A stretch of DNA of 34,836 nucleotides from contig CANKJN010000014.1 in NCBI GenBank assembly GCA_947482345.1, positions 1 to 34,836 on the forward strand, written 5' to 3'. The translations under genes were made by a program, and so were the position numbers. Numbering within the stretch: position 1 is the first letter of the stretch; each line of letters opens with the position of its first letter. Positions 14,994 to 24,747 of this stretch are shown in pieces. Origin of the DNA: Spartobacteria bacterium. GTDB taxonomy: Bacteria; Verrucomicrobiota; Verrucomicrobiia; Chthoniobacterales; UBA6821. The notes under the pieces were generated by a model. It was not told the DNA's origin. It searched no databases and was given only the letters and a program-made list of their open reading frames with translations.

Positions 14994-16127
14994 TCAATGA
15001 ACCGATATCTTGGCAGCGGCCGCTCGAGCACGTGCCAGGGCATCGGGTCCGATCGCTAAAGCCACCGCCATACGCCGATAGGGACGGGTAGTCGGCTTGC
15101 CAAAAATCCGTACATCAATGCCCTTATCGCCCAAGGCATCCTCAACCCCGAGATATGTGGGGTTATGGCCTTCTTTTGCGGCTAAGACAACGGCGCTTGC
15201 TCCCTCGATGCATTCGATCGAGGGAATTGGAAGACCGAGAATGGCCCTGGCATGCAGATCAAACTCACTCAAGTTCTGACTAATCAACGTCACCATGCCC
15301 GTATCATGGGGGCGCGGACTTAATTCACTGAAGATGACCTCATCCTTGGTCACAAAAAATTCTACGCCAAAGATGCCGGCACCACCCAGGTCGGCTGTGA
15401 CTTTAGTCGCCATCTCTTGGGCTGCTTTTAAGGATTCAGGATTCATGTGCTGCGGTTGCCAGCTGTATTGGTAATCCCCGCGCTCCTGCACATGGCCGAT
15501 CGGTTCGCAAAAAATGGTTTTCCCATTCCTTTGGCGGATCGTGAGCAAGGTAATCTCAAATTCGAAGTTGATGAATTCCTCGACAATCACCTTCTTGCGG
15601 TCGCCACGCATGCCCTGGCAGGCGTAATCCCAACTCGCTTGCATATCAGACTCGCTCTTAGCGACGCTTTGGCCTTTGCCAGACGAACTCATCACCGGCT
15701 TGATCACCACGGGGAAACCGATGGATTTGGCATGGGCCATCAGATCCTCAACGGATTCAGCATAACTGAATTTGGCTGTCCTCACGCCAAGTCCGGCGGC
15801 CACATCACGAATCCTGTCCCGGTTCATGGTCAGGTTCGCTGCCCTTGCGCTGGGAATGACCTCAAAACCCTGCTCTTCAACGTCCAGGAGCACTTCGGTC
15901 CGGATAGCCTCGATTTCGGGAACGATCAAATCGGGCTGATATTTCGAGATGGCGACACGCAAAGCCTGCTCATCAAGCATGCTGAACACGCAGCTCTCAT
16001 CGGCCACCTGCATCGCAGGAGCCCCCTCATAGCTGTCACAGGCAATCACATGGCACCCTAGGCGCTTGGCACTGATCACGAATTCTTTGCCTAGTTCGCC
16101 TGAACCCAAGAGGAGGATTTTTTTCAC
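14994..16127 (-). CDS. purT: Formate-dependent phosphoribosylglycinamide formyltransferase
   Basis: [96 protein letters not shown]. Confidence 0.96.
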   Translation of the reverse strand: MKKILLLGSGELGKEFVISAKRLGCHVIACDSYEGAPAMQVADESCVFSMLDEQALRVAISKYQPDLIVPEIEAIRTEVLLDVEEQGFEVIPSARAANLTMNRDRIRDVAAGLGVRTAKFSYAESVEDLMAHAKSIGFPVVIKPVMSSSGKGQSVAKSESDMQASWDYACQGMRGDRKKVIVEEFINFEFEITLLTIRQRNGKTIFCEPIGHVQERGDYQYSWQPQHMNPESLKAAQEMATKVTADLGGAGIFGVEFFVTKDEVIFSELSPRPHDTGMVTLISQNLSEFDLHARAILGLPIPSIECIEGASAVVLAAKEGHNPTYLGVEDALGDKGIDVRIFGKPTTRPYRRMAVALAIGPDALARARAAAAKISVH

Positions 16128-16468
16128 CCTCTTTTTTTATGAAGTTGCCTTGCGGCTGTCGATCCAAAGGCTCTTAGCCCTCGATTGTCATAGGGCCATA
16201 GTATCGGGGAATGGGATCCGTTCTTATGATGACTCGTGCCGGGGTGGAAAGGATGATACCCCGCTAGGTGCTGCTTACAGCTTGCGGTGTGCCGGTCTGC
16301 CAGCGGCGGATCGCACGGTCTTCTACTCCATGCTTTTAACTCACTCGTTCCCACTCGACTCGCCTTTCAGGCTACCTGCGGCAGTCTCTCGAACTTTCCC
16401 AAGATCTCGATTCAGCACTCGGCGTTCCGACCGCAGGCCAATACAGCCATCCGCCAATATCCCGAAAC

Positions 16469-16966
16469 TTACTGAACTTTGAGAAGTTCGATGTCGAAGA
16501 TGAGCGTGCTGTCGGGCGCTATGACTCCACCCGCACCGCGCGATCCATAGGCGAGATTCGACGGGATGAAGAGTTGGATCTTGCCGCCCTCCTTCATGAG
16601 TTGAACACCCTCGGTCCAGCCTGGGATGACGCCATTGAGCGGAAAGGAGATCGGCTCGTTGCGCTTGTAGGAGCTGTCGAACTCGACTCCATCGATGGTT
16701 GTGCCGCGGTAGTGGACGAGAACGGTGTCGGTGGCCGCAGGGCTCTTACCGGTTCCCTCGGTGATGACCTTGTACTGGAGGCCGCTCGGGGTGGTCTTGA
16801 CGTCTGGCTGGGTCGAGTTCTGCTTCAGGAAGGCCTGACCGATGGCAAGATTGCCGGAGGGATTGGATTGGGACATGGAATTGCTGTTGGTGGCTTGTGA
16901 TTGATGAGAACAACCGAGGGAGAAAAACGCCAAGGATAGAGCCGCGGTGGAGGTTTTGAGATTCAT
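16469..16966 (-). CDS. FKBP-type peptidyl-prolyl isomerase, predicted lipoprotein
   Basis: LSLAFFSLGCSHQ lipobox-like signal; VLVHYRGTTIDGVEFDSSYKRNEPISFPLNGVIPGWTEGVQLMKEGGKIQLFIPSNLAYGSRGAGGVIAPDSTLIFDIELL. Confidence 0.95.
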   Translation of the reverse strand: MNLKTSTAALSLAFFSLGCSHQSQATNSNSMSQSNPSGNLAIGQAFLKQNSTQPDVKTTPSGLQYKVITEGTGKSPAATDTVLVHYRGTTIDGVEFDSSYKRNEPISFPLNGVIPGWTEGVQLMKEGGKIQLFIPSNLAYGSRGAGGVIAPDSTLIFDIELLKVQ

Positions 16967-16980
16967 GCGGATTGCTCCCC

Positions 16981-18228
16981 TTATCCCTCGAAGGAGCGGA
17001 TGACGACGGAGGAATTGTGACCGCCGAACCCGAAGGAGTTGCTGAGAGCGACCTTGATCTTGGCATCACGCGCCTTGTGCGGGACGTAGTCGAGGTCGCA
17101 CTCGGGATCCGGGTTGTCGAGATTGATGGTCGGAGGGATGATCCCGTCTCGCATGGCGAGGGCGCAGGCGGCGAGCTCGATGCCGCCGGCGGCGCCAAGC
17201 AGGTGACCAGTCATCGACTTGGTCGAGCTGATGGGGACCTTGTAGGCCGACTCACCGAAGGCATCCTTGATCGCCTTGGTCTCGCAGATGTCACCGATCG
17301 GCGTGGAGGTGCCGTGGGCGTTGATATAATCCACCTCGGCTGGGGTGACCTTGGCATGCTTCATGGCGATCTGCATGCAACGACTGGCGCCTTCGCCCTC
17401 GGGACGCGGAGCAGTCATGTGGTAGGCGTCCGCCGTGGCTCCGTAACCGACCAGCTCGCAATAAATACGGGCGCCGCGCTTCTTGGCATGCTCCAGCTCC
17501 TCAAGGACTACAATTCCTGCGCCCTCACCCATGACGAATCCGTCACGGTCTTTATCAAACGGACGGGAGGCCTTAGTGGGCTCGTCATTGCGGGTGCTGA
17601 GTGCCCTCATGCAGGAGAATCCGGCCACACCAAGCGGCGTGATGGTGGCCTCGGCACCGCCGGCAATGAAGGCGTCCGCATCGCCGAACTTGATGATCCG
17701 CCAGGCCTCGCCGATCGAGTTGTTGGCGGTGGCGCAGGCGGTGACGATCGCCATGTTCGGTCCGCTGAGGCCGTACTCCATGGAAATCAGGCCGCTCGCC
17801 ATGTTGCTGATGATCATCGGGATGGTGAAGGGGGAGAGCTTGGTGGGCCCCTTTTCGATCAGCTTGCGCGCCTCGTTTTCAAGACTCTGAAAACCTCCAA
17901 TGCCACTCCCCACGATGACACCGAATCTTTCCCTCGCTGTTGTTTCGGGATCGAGACCTGCATCGTCGAGGGCCAGTTTGGCTCCAGCCATCGCAAACTG
18001 GGCAAACCTGTCGGCCCTCCGGGCATCCTTCGGAGTCTTGAACCACTGTGCCCCCTCGAAACCCCTCACTTCGCCAGCGATCAGGCAATCGAATCCGACG
18101 GGATCGAATGACTGGTAATGAGAAATACCGGAATGCCCTTCGGTCAGGTTTTTCCAGAAGGTATCGAGATCAGAACCAACAGGACTGATGACTCCGATAC
18201 CGGTGATGACAACTCTGCGTTCGCTCAT
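16981..18228 (-). CDS. fabF: Beta-ketoacyl-ACP synthase II
   Basis: [69 protein letters not shown]. Confidence 0.96.
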   Translation of the reverse strand: MSERRVVITGIGVISPVGSDLDTFWKNLTEGHSGISHYQSFDPVGFDCLIAGEVRGFEGAQWFKTPKDARRADRFAQFAMAGAKLALDDAGLDPETTARERFGVIVGSGIGGFQSLENEARKLIEKGPTKLSPFTIPMIISNMASGLISMEYGLSGPNMAIVTACATANNSIGEAWRIIKFGDADAFIAGGAEATITPLGVAGFSCMRALSTRNDEPTKASRPFDKDRDGFVMGEGAGIVVLEELEHAKKRGARIYCELVGYGATADAYHMTAPRPEGEGASRCMQIAMKHAKVTPAEVDYINAHGTSTPIGDICETKAIKDAFGESAYKVPISSTKSMTGHLLGAAGGIELAACALAMRDGIIPPTINLDNPDPECDLDYVPHKARDAKIKVALSNSFGFGGHNSSVVIRSFEG

Positions 18229-18401
18229 AGAAAGAAGGATGGGCCAAAAATGACGTTCGGAAAGTCAACCGAACGGAGGCCTCCTTGGCAACCATGGAAA
18301 AAGGATGAAGGATGAATTATGAGGGATGAAAGGGGGCCCCCTATCAAGCATGGGTCAACTTGTTCCTTGCGAAACGGGCGGGTCGGATGTCTCTTTTATC
18401 C

Positions 18402-18815
18402 ATGGACACGCCTCCTCCCCTCAACCGCCCGGAAAAATCCCAACCGACCATCGAGATGATCCCGGCATCTTCCTCGGAATCGGCCCGCTCATGGTGCATC
18501 GGACTCCATCTCTCGGGCCTCTCGGGACTGATCCTGAGCTTCGCCCTGGCCCATATCGTGGTACCGCTGGTGATCTGGCTTGTAAAGAGGGCCGACAGCC
18601 CGGAGATCGATGCCACAGGCAAGGAGGTGCTCAACTTCCAGATCTCCTACACGATCTACTTCGCCTTATCAGCCCTGCTTTGGATTATCCTGATAGGTAT
18701 ACCTATCAGCATCGTGATTGGAATCGTCTGGCTCGCCTGCATCATCATCGCCGCCGTGAAGACCAGCAACGGCGAGAACTACCGCTACCCCTTCACGATC
18801 AGGTTCCTGAGCTAG
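18402..18815 (+). CDS. DUF4870-domain small membrane protein
   Basis: ORF 18360..18815; likely start MDTPPPLNRPEKS at 18402. EVLNFQISYTIYFALSALLWIILIGIPISIVIGIVWLACIIIAAVKTSNGENYRYPFTIRFL. Confidence 0.82.
   Translation: MDTPPPLNRPEKSQPTIEMIPASSSESARSWCIGLHLSGLSGLILSFALAHIVVPLVIWLVKRADSPEIDATGKEVLNFQISYTIYFALSALLWIILIGIPISIVIGIVWLACIIIAAVKTSNGENYRYPFTIRFLS
18690..18709. other. Perfect 20-bp palindrome CTGATAGGTATACCTATCAG inside the DUF4870 gene
   Basis: Sequence equals its own reverse complement. Confidence 0.9.
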
Positions 18816-18911
18816 GGAAGCGCTGATTAAATCCCTTCCGAGGACTGACGGGGTGAGGGGCCTGAAAATAACTTCTCTTCAAGTCGCAAGGTGTGTTAAC
18901 GATGTGGCATC

Positions 18912-19637
18912 GTGGCGTATCCTGTTTCTCATGCTAGGGACATCCTGATCGTGGATGACGAGCCTCCCGCCCGCTACGAACTCATGCGGATGCTGCGAAG
19001 GACCGCCCCGGATGCCATGGTCCGGGAAGCAGGATCGGTGAAGGAGGCGCTTGACGAAATCTCCAGGCAAATGCCGGATCTTCTGTTCCTCGACATTCAG
19101 ATGCCGGGGAGCGACGGCTTTGAACTTCTCGATCACCTCGGCAAGAAGAGACCTCCGCTCGTCTTCACGTCGGCCTACGAGCGGTTTACCTTGCGTGCTT
19201 TCGAGGAAGATACGCTCGACTACCTGCTTAAGCCGTTCGACGAAAAGCGCCTGGCCAAGGCACTTTCACGCATCGGGACTTCAGCGAACAGGGCACCCAA
19301 ACTTACCGAGGGCGACTCGATCCTGCTGAAGGTCGACGGTGAATGCCTTCTGCTTCCCGTGGAGCAGATCGAATTGATCGAGGCAAAGGACGAGGGAACA
19401 CTCGTTCACTGGAACGGATACTCGGGACGCATCGGCAAGACGCTCGGACATCTGGAGGAACATCTGGATCCGAAGATGTTCTTCCGTGCCTCCCGCGACA
19501 GCCTCATCAATCTCCGTTCCATTTTCTCCCTCCGTACGGATGAAAAAGGAGAACTCACCGCCCACCTTTCAGGAAACCGCTCGGTGACCTTCTCCCGCCG
19601 CCAGAAAAGCCTCTTTCAGAAGATGCATAAGATTTGA
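18912..19637 (+). CDS. LytTR-family response regulator
   Basis: Receiver domain DILIVDDEPPARYELMRMLRR..PDLLFLDIQMPGSDGFELLDHL..LVFTSAYERFTLRAFEEDTLDYLLKPFDEKRL, then LytTR domain FFRASRDSLINLRSI. GTG start. Confidence 0.94.
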   Translation: MAYPVSHARDILIVDDEPPARYELMRMLRRTAPDAMVREAGSVKEALDEISRQMPDLLFLDIQMPGSDGFELLDHLGKKRPPLVFTSAYERFTLRAFEEDTLDYLLKPFDEKRLAKALSRIGTSANRAPKLTEGDSILLKVDGECLLLPVEQIELIEAKDEGTLVHWNGYSGRIGKTLGHLEEHLDPKMFFRASRDSLINLRSIFSLRTDEKGELTAHLSGNRSVTFSRRQKSLFQKMHKI

Positions 19638-19850
19638 GTGAGGGATTCCCACGGGGAAATTTTCCCGCAGCGCTGAGATTGTTGCTAAGAATCCTCCCCT
19701 TCCCTTGTGGCATCTCATTGGTCTGGTGGCCCTCCCTGGCCAGCCATCCACGCGCCTTCTGGCACTCGGACTTCTCACCCTACGGCTCGAATGACATCGC
19801 CTTGGCGAGGCAAGCAAAGCTGCCTCCCCACGCACCTTTTTCCTTCCCGA

Positions 19851-19866
19851 CCACAAGATCTTGTGT
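19851..19866. promoter_or_regulatory. Candidate NrdR box upstream of nrdR (CCACAAGATCTTGTGT)
   Basis: 14/16 positions agree with the commonly cited NrdR-box consensus ACACWATATMTWGTGT; core CACAAGATCTTGTG (19852-19865) is a perfect palindrome; 31 bp upstream of the ATG. Confidence 0.65.
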
Positions 19867-19897
19867 TGAAGTCATTCCAAGGATCCGGTTTCACACA

Positions 19898-20395
19898 ATG
19901 CTTTGCCCCAAGTGTTCCTCCATCGACGACAAGGTGATCGACTCACGCTTGTCCAAGGACGGCACCAGTATCCGCCGCAGAAGGGAGTGCCTGGCCTGCG
20001 AGAGCCGATTCACCACCTACGAGCAGATCGAGCGGGTTGAGTTGCTCGCCGTGAAACGGGATGGACGCAGGGAGCCCTTCGACCGTCAGAAGCTCCTTTC
20101 CAGCTTCATCAAAGCATGTGAGAAGCGGCCCATCTCCATCAACGTCATGGAGGAGTCGGTCAACGCTCTCATCAACGACCTCGAGTCTGAACAGGAACGC
20201 GAAATCTCCACCAAGAGCATCGGCGCCCGGGTCATGGAGCGACTTCATGCGATTGACCCCGTCGCCTACGTGCGCTTCGCTTCCGTCTACCGCCGATTCG
20301 AGGATATCGGCGAGTTCATTGAGGAGATCCAGTCACTTGAGCGGCGTGCCCCGCTCTCGGACGACCAGAAGGAACTCTTCAACAAAATCACCTGA
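19898..20395 (+). CDS. nrdR: Transcriptional repressor NrdR
   Basis: MLCPKCSSIDDKVIDSRLSKDGTSIRRRRECLACESRFTTYEQIE zinc ribbon plus ATP-cone VKRDGRREPFDRQKL...IDPVAYVRFASVYRRFEDI. True start is internal to ORF 19634..20395. Confidence 0.97.
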   Translation: MLCPKCSSIDDKVIDSRLSKDGTSIRRRRECLACESRFTTYEQIERVELLAVKRDGRREPFDRQKLLSSFIKACEKRPISINVMEESVNALINDLESEQEREISTKSIGARVMERLHAIDPVAYVRFASVYRRFEDIGEFIEEIQSLERRAPLSDDQKELFNKIT

Positions 20396-20410
20396 GCTCC
20401 CCCCTAGCCA

Positions 20411-20971
20411 ATGATCGCACTCAGTGATGGCATGCCCCTTGTGGCTCTTCCCGATGGAAGGAACACCACCTTCGACAAGCGTTGGATCACCTCCTCCATC
20501 CGCTCCGCCGCAGAGCATGCCGGATACAGCCGTTGGTGGCTGGCGGAGCATATCGCCGAGAGCGTCTCCATCTACCTGAAGCGCGATTTCGTCGCAAACA
20601 GCGTCGAGATACCGAACCTCCAGAGCGCCGTCCTCAGTGTCCTGGAATCGCTCGGATTCAACGACGTGGCCGAGCATTTCCGCCTGCCTGATCCTCCGGT
20701 CCGGCTCTCCCTCACCGAAATCGCCCGCGAAGCCGGCGAGGGATACGAACTCGCATTCTTCGGACTGCTCGGGAACCGTCTCCAGAGCGTCGCCGAATCG
20801 CACGCCGCTCGGCTCGAGATTCAGGATCTTACCGGCTGTGTCCGCCTGTTCGGCAACCGCAGGAACCGGGCCCGCTTTCTCCGCGAAGAAATCGTCGACT
20901 TCATCCGCCAGCATGGCCAGGCCGCTGGAAACACCCGCACGGGAGAGCCGCTCGAGATTCAGCTCAGCTGA
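20411..20971 (+). CDS. Uncharacterised protein with ATP-cone-like N-terminal half
   Basis: LPDGRNTTFDKRWITSSIRSAAEHAGYSRWWLAEHIAESVSIYLKR...VEIPNLQSAVLSVLESLGFNDVAEHFRL follows the ATP-cone layout; C-terminal half unrecognised. Starts 15 bp after nrdR. Confidence 0.7.
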   Translation: MIALSDGMPLVALPDGRNTTFDKRWITSSIRSAAEHAGYSRWWLAEHIAESVSIYLKRDFVANSVEIPNLQSAVLSVLESLGFNDVAEHFRLPDPPVRLSLTEIAREAGEGYELAFFGLLGNRLQSVAESHAARLEIQDLTGCVRLFGNRRNRARFLREEIVDFIRQHGQAAGNTRTGEPLEIQLS

Positions 20972-20975
20972 TTGA

Positions 20976-21210
20976 AAAGGCTGAAGGCTTTTAGACTGAA
21001 GACTGAAGGCTGTTAGGGTAACTGCACCCGCCGAAACGGTCCTCCTTATCCATAAACACGCCTTTGGGTTAAAGTGTTTTGCCTTTTCTATTTTGCGGCC
21101 CCTCTCCATTTTCAGCCAGTCTTTCACTCCCTCTTCCTTAATCCCCTTAATCTTTCAGCCTTAAGCTTTTAGCTTTTCATCCCTCCGCTTTCATCTTTCA
21201 GCTTTTTCCC
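20976..21210. repeat. Degenerate GCTGAAGGCTTTTAG / CTTTCAGCCTTAAGCTTTTAGC intergenic repeat tract
   Basis: Left end gaaaaggctgaaggcttttagactgaagactgaaggctgttagg; right end ctttcagccttaagcttttagcttttcatc...catctttcagc. Related tracts at 21574-21605, 24682-24726 and 30752-30786. Confidence 0.6.
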
Positions 21211-21212
21211 TG

Positions 21213-21551
21213 ATGACCCTCTTCGAGAAGATCGCCGCACGCCAGATCCCCGCCGACATCATCGCCGAGGGTTCTGATTGGATCGCCTTCCGCGATATCG
21301 CGCCGCAGGCCCCGGTTCACTTCCTAGTCGTTCCCAAGCGCTGCATCCCTCGCATCAATGAGGCCCAAGTTTCCGACGAACCCCTTCTCGGCACACTCCT
21401 TTCAGCAGCGGCGGCCACGGCCCGTCAGGAAGGCCTCGGCGACTCGGGCTACCGCATCGTGATCAATAACGGACCCGACGGCGGGGAGACCGTTCCGCAT
21501 CTGCACATCCATGTGCTGGGCGCCCGCCACATGACATGGCCTCCGGGCTAA
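21213..21551 (+). CDS. HIT-family (histidine triad) protein
   Basis: MTLFEKIAARQIPADIIAEGSDWIAFRDIAPQAPVHFLVVPKRCI...GETVPHLHIHVLGARHMTWPPG. Confidence 0.96.
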   Translation: MTLFEKIAARQIPADIIAEGSDWIAFRDIAPQAPVHFLVVPKRCIPRINEAQVSDEPLLGTLLSAAAATARQEGLGDSGYRIVINNGPDGGETVPHLHIHVLGARHMTWPPG

Positions 21552-21710
21552 GCGCTCTGCGCTTAATCAAGGCTTTTAGGCTGTGCTTTTAGACGGTTAG
21601 GTCAGAGTCTGAAGACCCATCAGCTCTGTTGAATCTCATCGCTGATAACCATCCAAGGTTTTCCCCCTTCCTGATTTCCTGATTTCCATATTATTTTCTA
21701 TTCACTCCAC

Positions 21711-22127
21711 ATGAGATTCTACACCAAGCGCAGGAAGATGCCCTCGATCACGATCGTCTCACTGATCGACATTCTCGCGATCCTGCTGATTTTCTTTATC
21801 GTCACGACGACATTCCGGGAAAAACTTCCCCAACTTCAGATCAACCTCCCTGAATCGAAGAGCGCAGCCACCGCATCGAGCGAGCCCAAGAAAGCCGTCC
21901 TGCTCCAGATCAAGGGGGCCGATCAGATCACCCTCGATGGCAAACCGGTCACCGCTTCCGGCCTCCCCTCAGCGATCAGGGATCTGCAGAAATCCAATCC
22001 CGGTTGCTCCATCACCATGCAGGCTGATAAGGAGGCTCCGTTCGGAACCGTCGTCTCCGTGCTCGACGCCCTCCAGGAAGCCGGCATTAAAAACGTCCCC
22101 GCGGTCGCCAAACCCATTGCCAAATGA
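21711..22127 (+). CDS. ExbD/TolR-family biopolymer transport protein
   Basis: ITIVSLIDILAILLIFFIVTTTF single-TM motif, periplasmic ALLKADKEAPFG-like region (ITMQADKEAPFGTVVSVLDALQEAGI). Confidence 0.92.
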   Translation: MRFYTKRRKMPSITIVSLIDILAILLIFFIVTTTFREKLPQLQINLPESKSAATASSEPKKAVLLQIKGADQITLDGKPVTASGLPSAIRDLQKSNPGCSITMQADKEAPFGTVVSVLDALQEAGIKNVPAVAKPIAK

Positions 22128-22723
22128 GCTCCCGGAACAAGGGCAGGGATCGTCGACCCAAGCCGCTCGAGGTGGTCAAATACGGTCACCCCGCACTGCG
22201 CAGCAAGGGGCGCCGGATCGAGAAGATCGATGACTCCATCCGCACCCTCGCCGAGGAGATGATCGTCACCATGTACGAGGAGGATGGCTGCGGCCTTGCA
22301 GCGCATCAGGTCGGCAGATCGATCCAGCTTGCGGTCATCGATGTCATGCCCGCCCAAGAGGACCGCCCCAGCCGTGCTTGGATGAACGGACGGGAACTCG
22401 AACTTGAGTCCCTCATGCCGCTTGTCATGATCAATCCCGAGGTCCATCCCGTCGGCAAGGAGCGTTCCCGGGAAATCGAGGGATGCCTCAGCATGCCCGG
22501 GCTCCATGACGAGGTGGAGCGTCCCGCACGGGTCCGAATCGTCTGCCAGGACATCGACGGCAGCACCCTTGACTTCGAGGCCGAGGGACTCCTCTCACGC
22601 GCCGCCCAGCACGAGGTCGACCACCTTCACGGGATCCTCTTCATCGATCACCTCACTCCCGGGGAACTCACTGAGCATCAGCCGCTGCTTCGCAAATTCC
22701 AGGCCCAAACGATCGGGTTCTAG
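22124..22723 (+). CDS. def: Peptide deformylase
   Basis: Motifs EEDGCGLAAHQVG (GxGxAAxQ), EGCLSMPG, QHEVDHLHG. Confidence 0.95.
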   Translation: MSSRNKGRDRRPKPLEVVKYGHPALRSKGRRIEKIDDSIRTLAEEMIVTMYEEDGCGLAAHQVGRSIQLAVIDVMPAQEDRPSRAWMNGRELELESLMPLVMINPEVHPVGKERSREIEGCLSMPGLHDEVERPARVRIVCQDIDGSTLDFEAEGLLSRAAQHEVDHLHGILFIDHLTPGELTEHQPLLRKFQAQTIGF

Positions 22724-22740
22724 GGCCCGGGAACTCGCCC

Positions 22741-23280
22741 TTGCAGATTCAAAAGAATATCACCCTGCTTGAGGAGATCCTCTCACCAAGCGCGGAAATC
22801 ATCGGCGACCAATACGAGGCTTACAAAAACCACGTCTACCGGGTTCTCCACTTCTGCTTTGCCTTCCATGACTGCCGCGGCGATGACGAGGCCAAACTGG
22901 TCACTGCAGCCTGCTTTCATGATCTCGGAATGTGGCCGGGTGATGTCATCGATTACCTCGCCCCCTCGCTCGACTTGGCTCAAGCTTACGTGAGGGAACG
23001 CGGTCTTGAGTCATGGATTCCCGAGATCACCATGATGATCGATCTTCATCACCGATTCCGATCAGCGCCCCCATCCCCTTGGCCGCTCGTCGAGGTGCTT
23101 CGCAAAGGGGATTGGGTCGATGCCTCCATGGGGATCCGGCGATTCGGTCTTCCCCGTAGCGTCATCAAGGAGGTGCAAGGCGCTTTCCCCAATCTCGGCT
23201 TTCATGGGAATCTTGTGAGGATCACCTTCAAGGAGTTCTGGAACCGTCCCCTGAATCCCCTACCAATGATGAAATGGTAG
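22741..23280 (+). CDS. HD-domain protein (putative phosphohydrolase)
   Basis: YKNHVYRVLHFCFAF...LVTAACFHDLGMWPGDVIDYLAPSLDLA...MMIDLHHRF; TTG start. Confidence 0.8.
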   Translation: MQIQKNITLLEEILSPSAEIIGDQYEAYKNHVYRVLHFCFAFHDCRGDDEAKLVTAACFHDLGMWPGDVIDYLAPSLDLAQAYVRERGLESWIPEITMMIDLHHRFRSAPPSPWPLVEVLRKGDWVDASMGIRRFGLPRSVIKEVQGAFPNLGFHGNLVRITFKEFWNRPLNPLPMMKW

Positions 23281-23313
23281 GCTCCTCTTACGGCTGAGAA
23301 GTTCCGGCTTTCT

Positions 23314-24681
23314 TTACGCGGGCTTGCCGATGGCGAAGACGCGGAAGCCGATCTCCTTGAGCTTGGCGTGCGGGAGGATGTTGCGTCCATCGAAGAGGAA
23401 GGCGGGTTTGAGCATGCCATCGTGGATCTTCTTGAAGTCGAGATCCTTGAACTCGTCCCACTCGGTGAGGACGGCGACGGCATGGGCTCCATCGCAGGCT
23501 TCCATGGCGGTGTTGACGACGACGAGGTTCAGGTTGGTTCCGGTGCCGAGGACCTCGGAACGGATCTGCTCCTCCCCGACTTGGGGATCGTAGACAACGA
23601 CCTTGGCCCCTTCGGCAAGAAGGTCGCGGCAGACGGCTATGGCGGCTGTCTCACGGGTGTCGTTGGTGTCCTTCTTGAAGGCGAATCCAAGGATACCGAT
23701 GTGCTTGCCGTTGACGGTGTTGAAGAGGTCGCGAACGATGCGACCGCTGAAGCGTGCCTTCTGCCAGTCGTTGATCTTCACCACGCTCTCCCAATAGGCG
23801 GCGACCTCGGGAAGACCGAAGTGCTGGCAGAGGTAGGTGAGATTCAGGATGTCCTTCTGGAAGCAGGAGCCGCCGTAGCCGACGGAGGCCTTGAGGAACT
23901 TGGGTCCGATGCGTGAGTCCTTTCCGATGGCGCGAGCAACCTCATCGACGTCAGCGCCGGTGGCCTCGCAAAGCGCGGAGATGGCGTTAATGGAGGAGAT
24001 GCGCTGGGCGAGGAAGGCGTTGGCCACGAGCTTGGAAAGCTCGGAGGACCAGAGATTGGTGGTGAGGATCTTCTCGCGGGGGATCCAGCGGGCGTAGATG
24101 GAGACGACCTTCTCGATGGCAGCCAGCCCCTCGGGGGTCTGCTCGCCGCCGATAAGGACGCGGTCGGGATTGTTCAGATCCTCGATGGCCGTTCCCTCAG
24201 CGAGGAATTCGGGATTGGAGAGGACCTGGAAGGTGCCGCTCTTGGAGTTGGACCGGAGGATGGTGAGCATTGCCTCGGCGGTCTTCACGGGAATGGTGCT
24301 TTTCTCGACGATGACCTTGGGGCCGGCGGCCTCTTCGGCGATCATGCGGGCAGCAGCCTCAATGTACTTGAGATCGGCGGCTCGGCCGGCGCCGACTCCG
24401 TAGGTCTTGGTCGGGGTGCCGACGCTGACGAAGATGATGTCGGATTCGCGGATGGCCTTGCGGACGTCGGTGGAGAAAAAGAGGTTCTTCCCGCGGGCGG
24501 ATTCGACGACTTCCTGCAGGCCGGGCTCGTAAACGGGAAGGGTGTCGGAATTCCAGGCGGCGATGCGCTTCTCGTTGGGATCACAGACGGTGACCCGGAT
24601 GTCGGGGCACTTGGCGGCGATCATGGCCATGGTAGGACCGCCGACATAACCGGCGCCAAGACAGCAGATGGTGGTGGACAT
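23314..24681 (-). CDS. ugd: UDP-glucose 6-dehydrogenase
   Basis: [66 protein letters not shown]. Confidence 0.96.
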   Translation of the reverse strand: MSTTICCLGAGYVGGPTMAMIAAKCPDIRVTVCDPNEKRIAAWNSDTLPVYEPGLQEVVESARGKNLFFSTDVRKAIRESDIIFVSVGTPTKTYGVGAGRAADLKYIEAAARMIAEEAAGPKVIVEKSTIPVKTAEAMLTILRSNSKSGTFQVLSNPEFLAEGTAIEDLNNPDRVLIGGEQTPEGLAAIEKVVSIYARWIPREKILTTNLWSSELSKLVANAFLAQRISSINAISALCEATGADVDEVARAIGKDSRIGPKFLKASVGYGGSCFQKDILNLTYLCQHFGLPEVAAYWESVVKINDWQKARFSGRIVRDLFNTVNGKHIGILGFAFKKDTNDTRETAAIAVCRDLLAEGAKVVVYDPQVGEEQIRSEVLGTGTNLNLVVVNTAMEACDGAHAVAVLTEWDEFKDLDFKKIHDGMLKPAFLFDGRNILPHAKLKEIGFRVFAIGKPA

Positions 24682-24747
24682 AGGAAAGGCTGAAGGTGAA
24701 AGGCTGAAGGCTAAAACCTGAGGTTTTTAATGCGGGAAAAGGACCGG

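Noticed and set aside
16200-16330. Possible SRP/4.5S-like RNA (ggtgctgcttacagcttgcggtgtgccggtctgccagcgg)
   Set aside because: Lacks the conserved helix 8 GGUCAGG..GGAAG..AGCAGCC core on either strand; only superficial similarity.
16972-18111. 379-aa plus-strand ORF
   Set aside because: Antisense to fabF; mirror-ORF composition, no recognisable domain.
18835-18870. Possible transcription terminator after DUF4870
   Set aside because: No convincing GC stem followed by a T-run.
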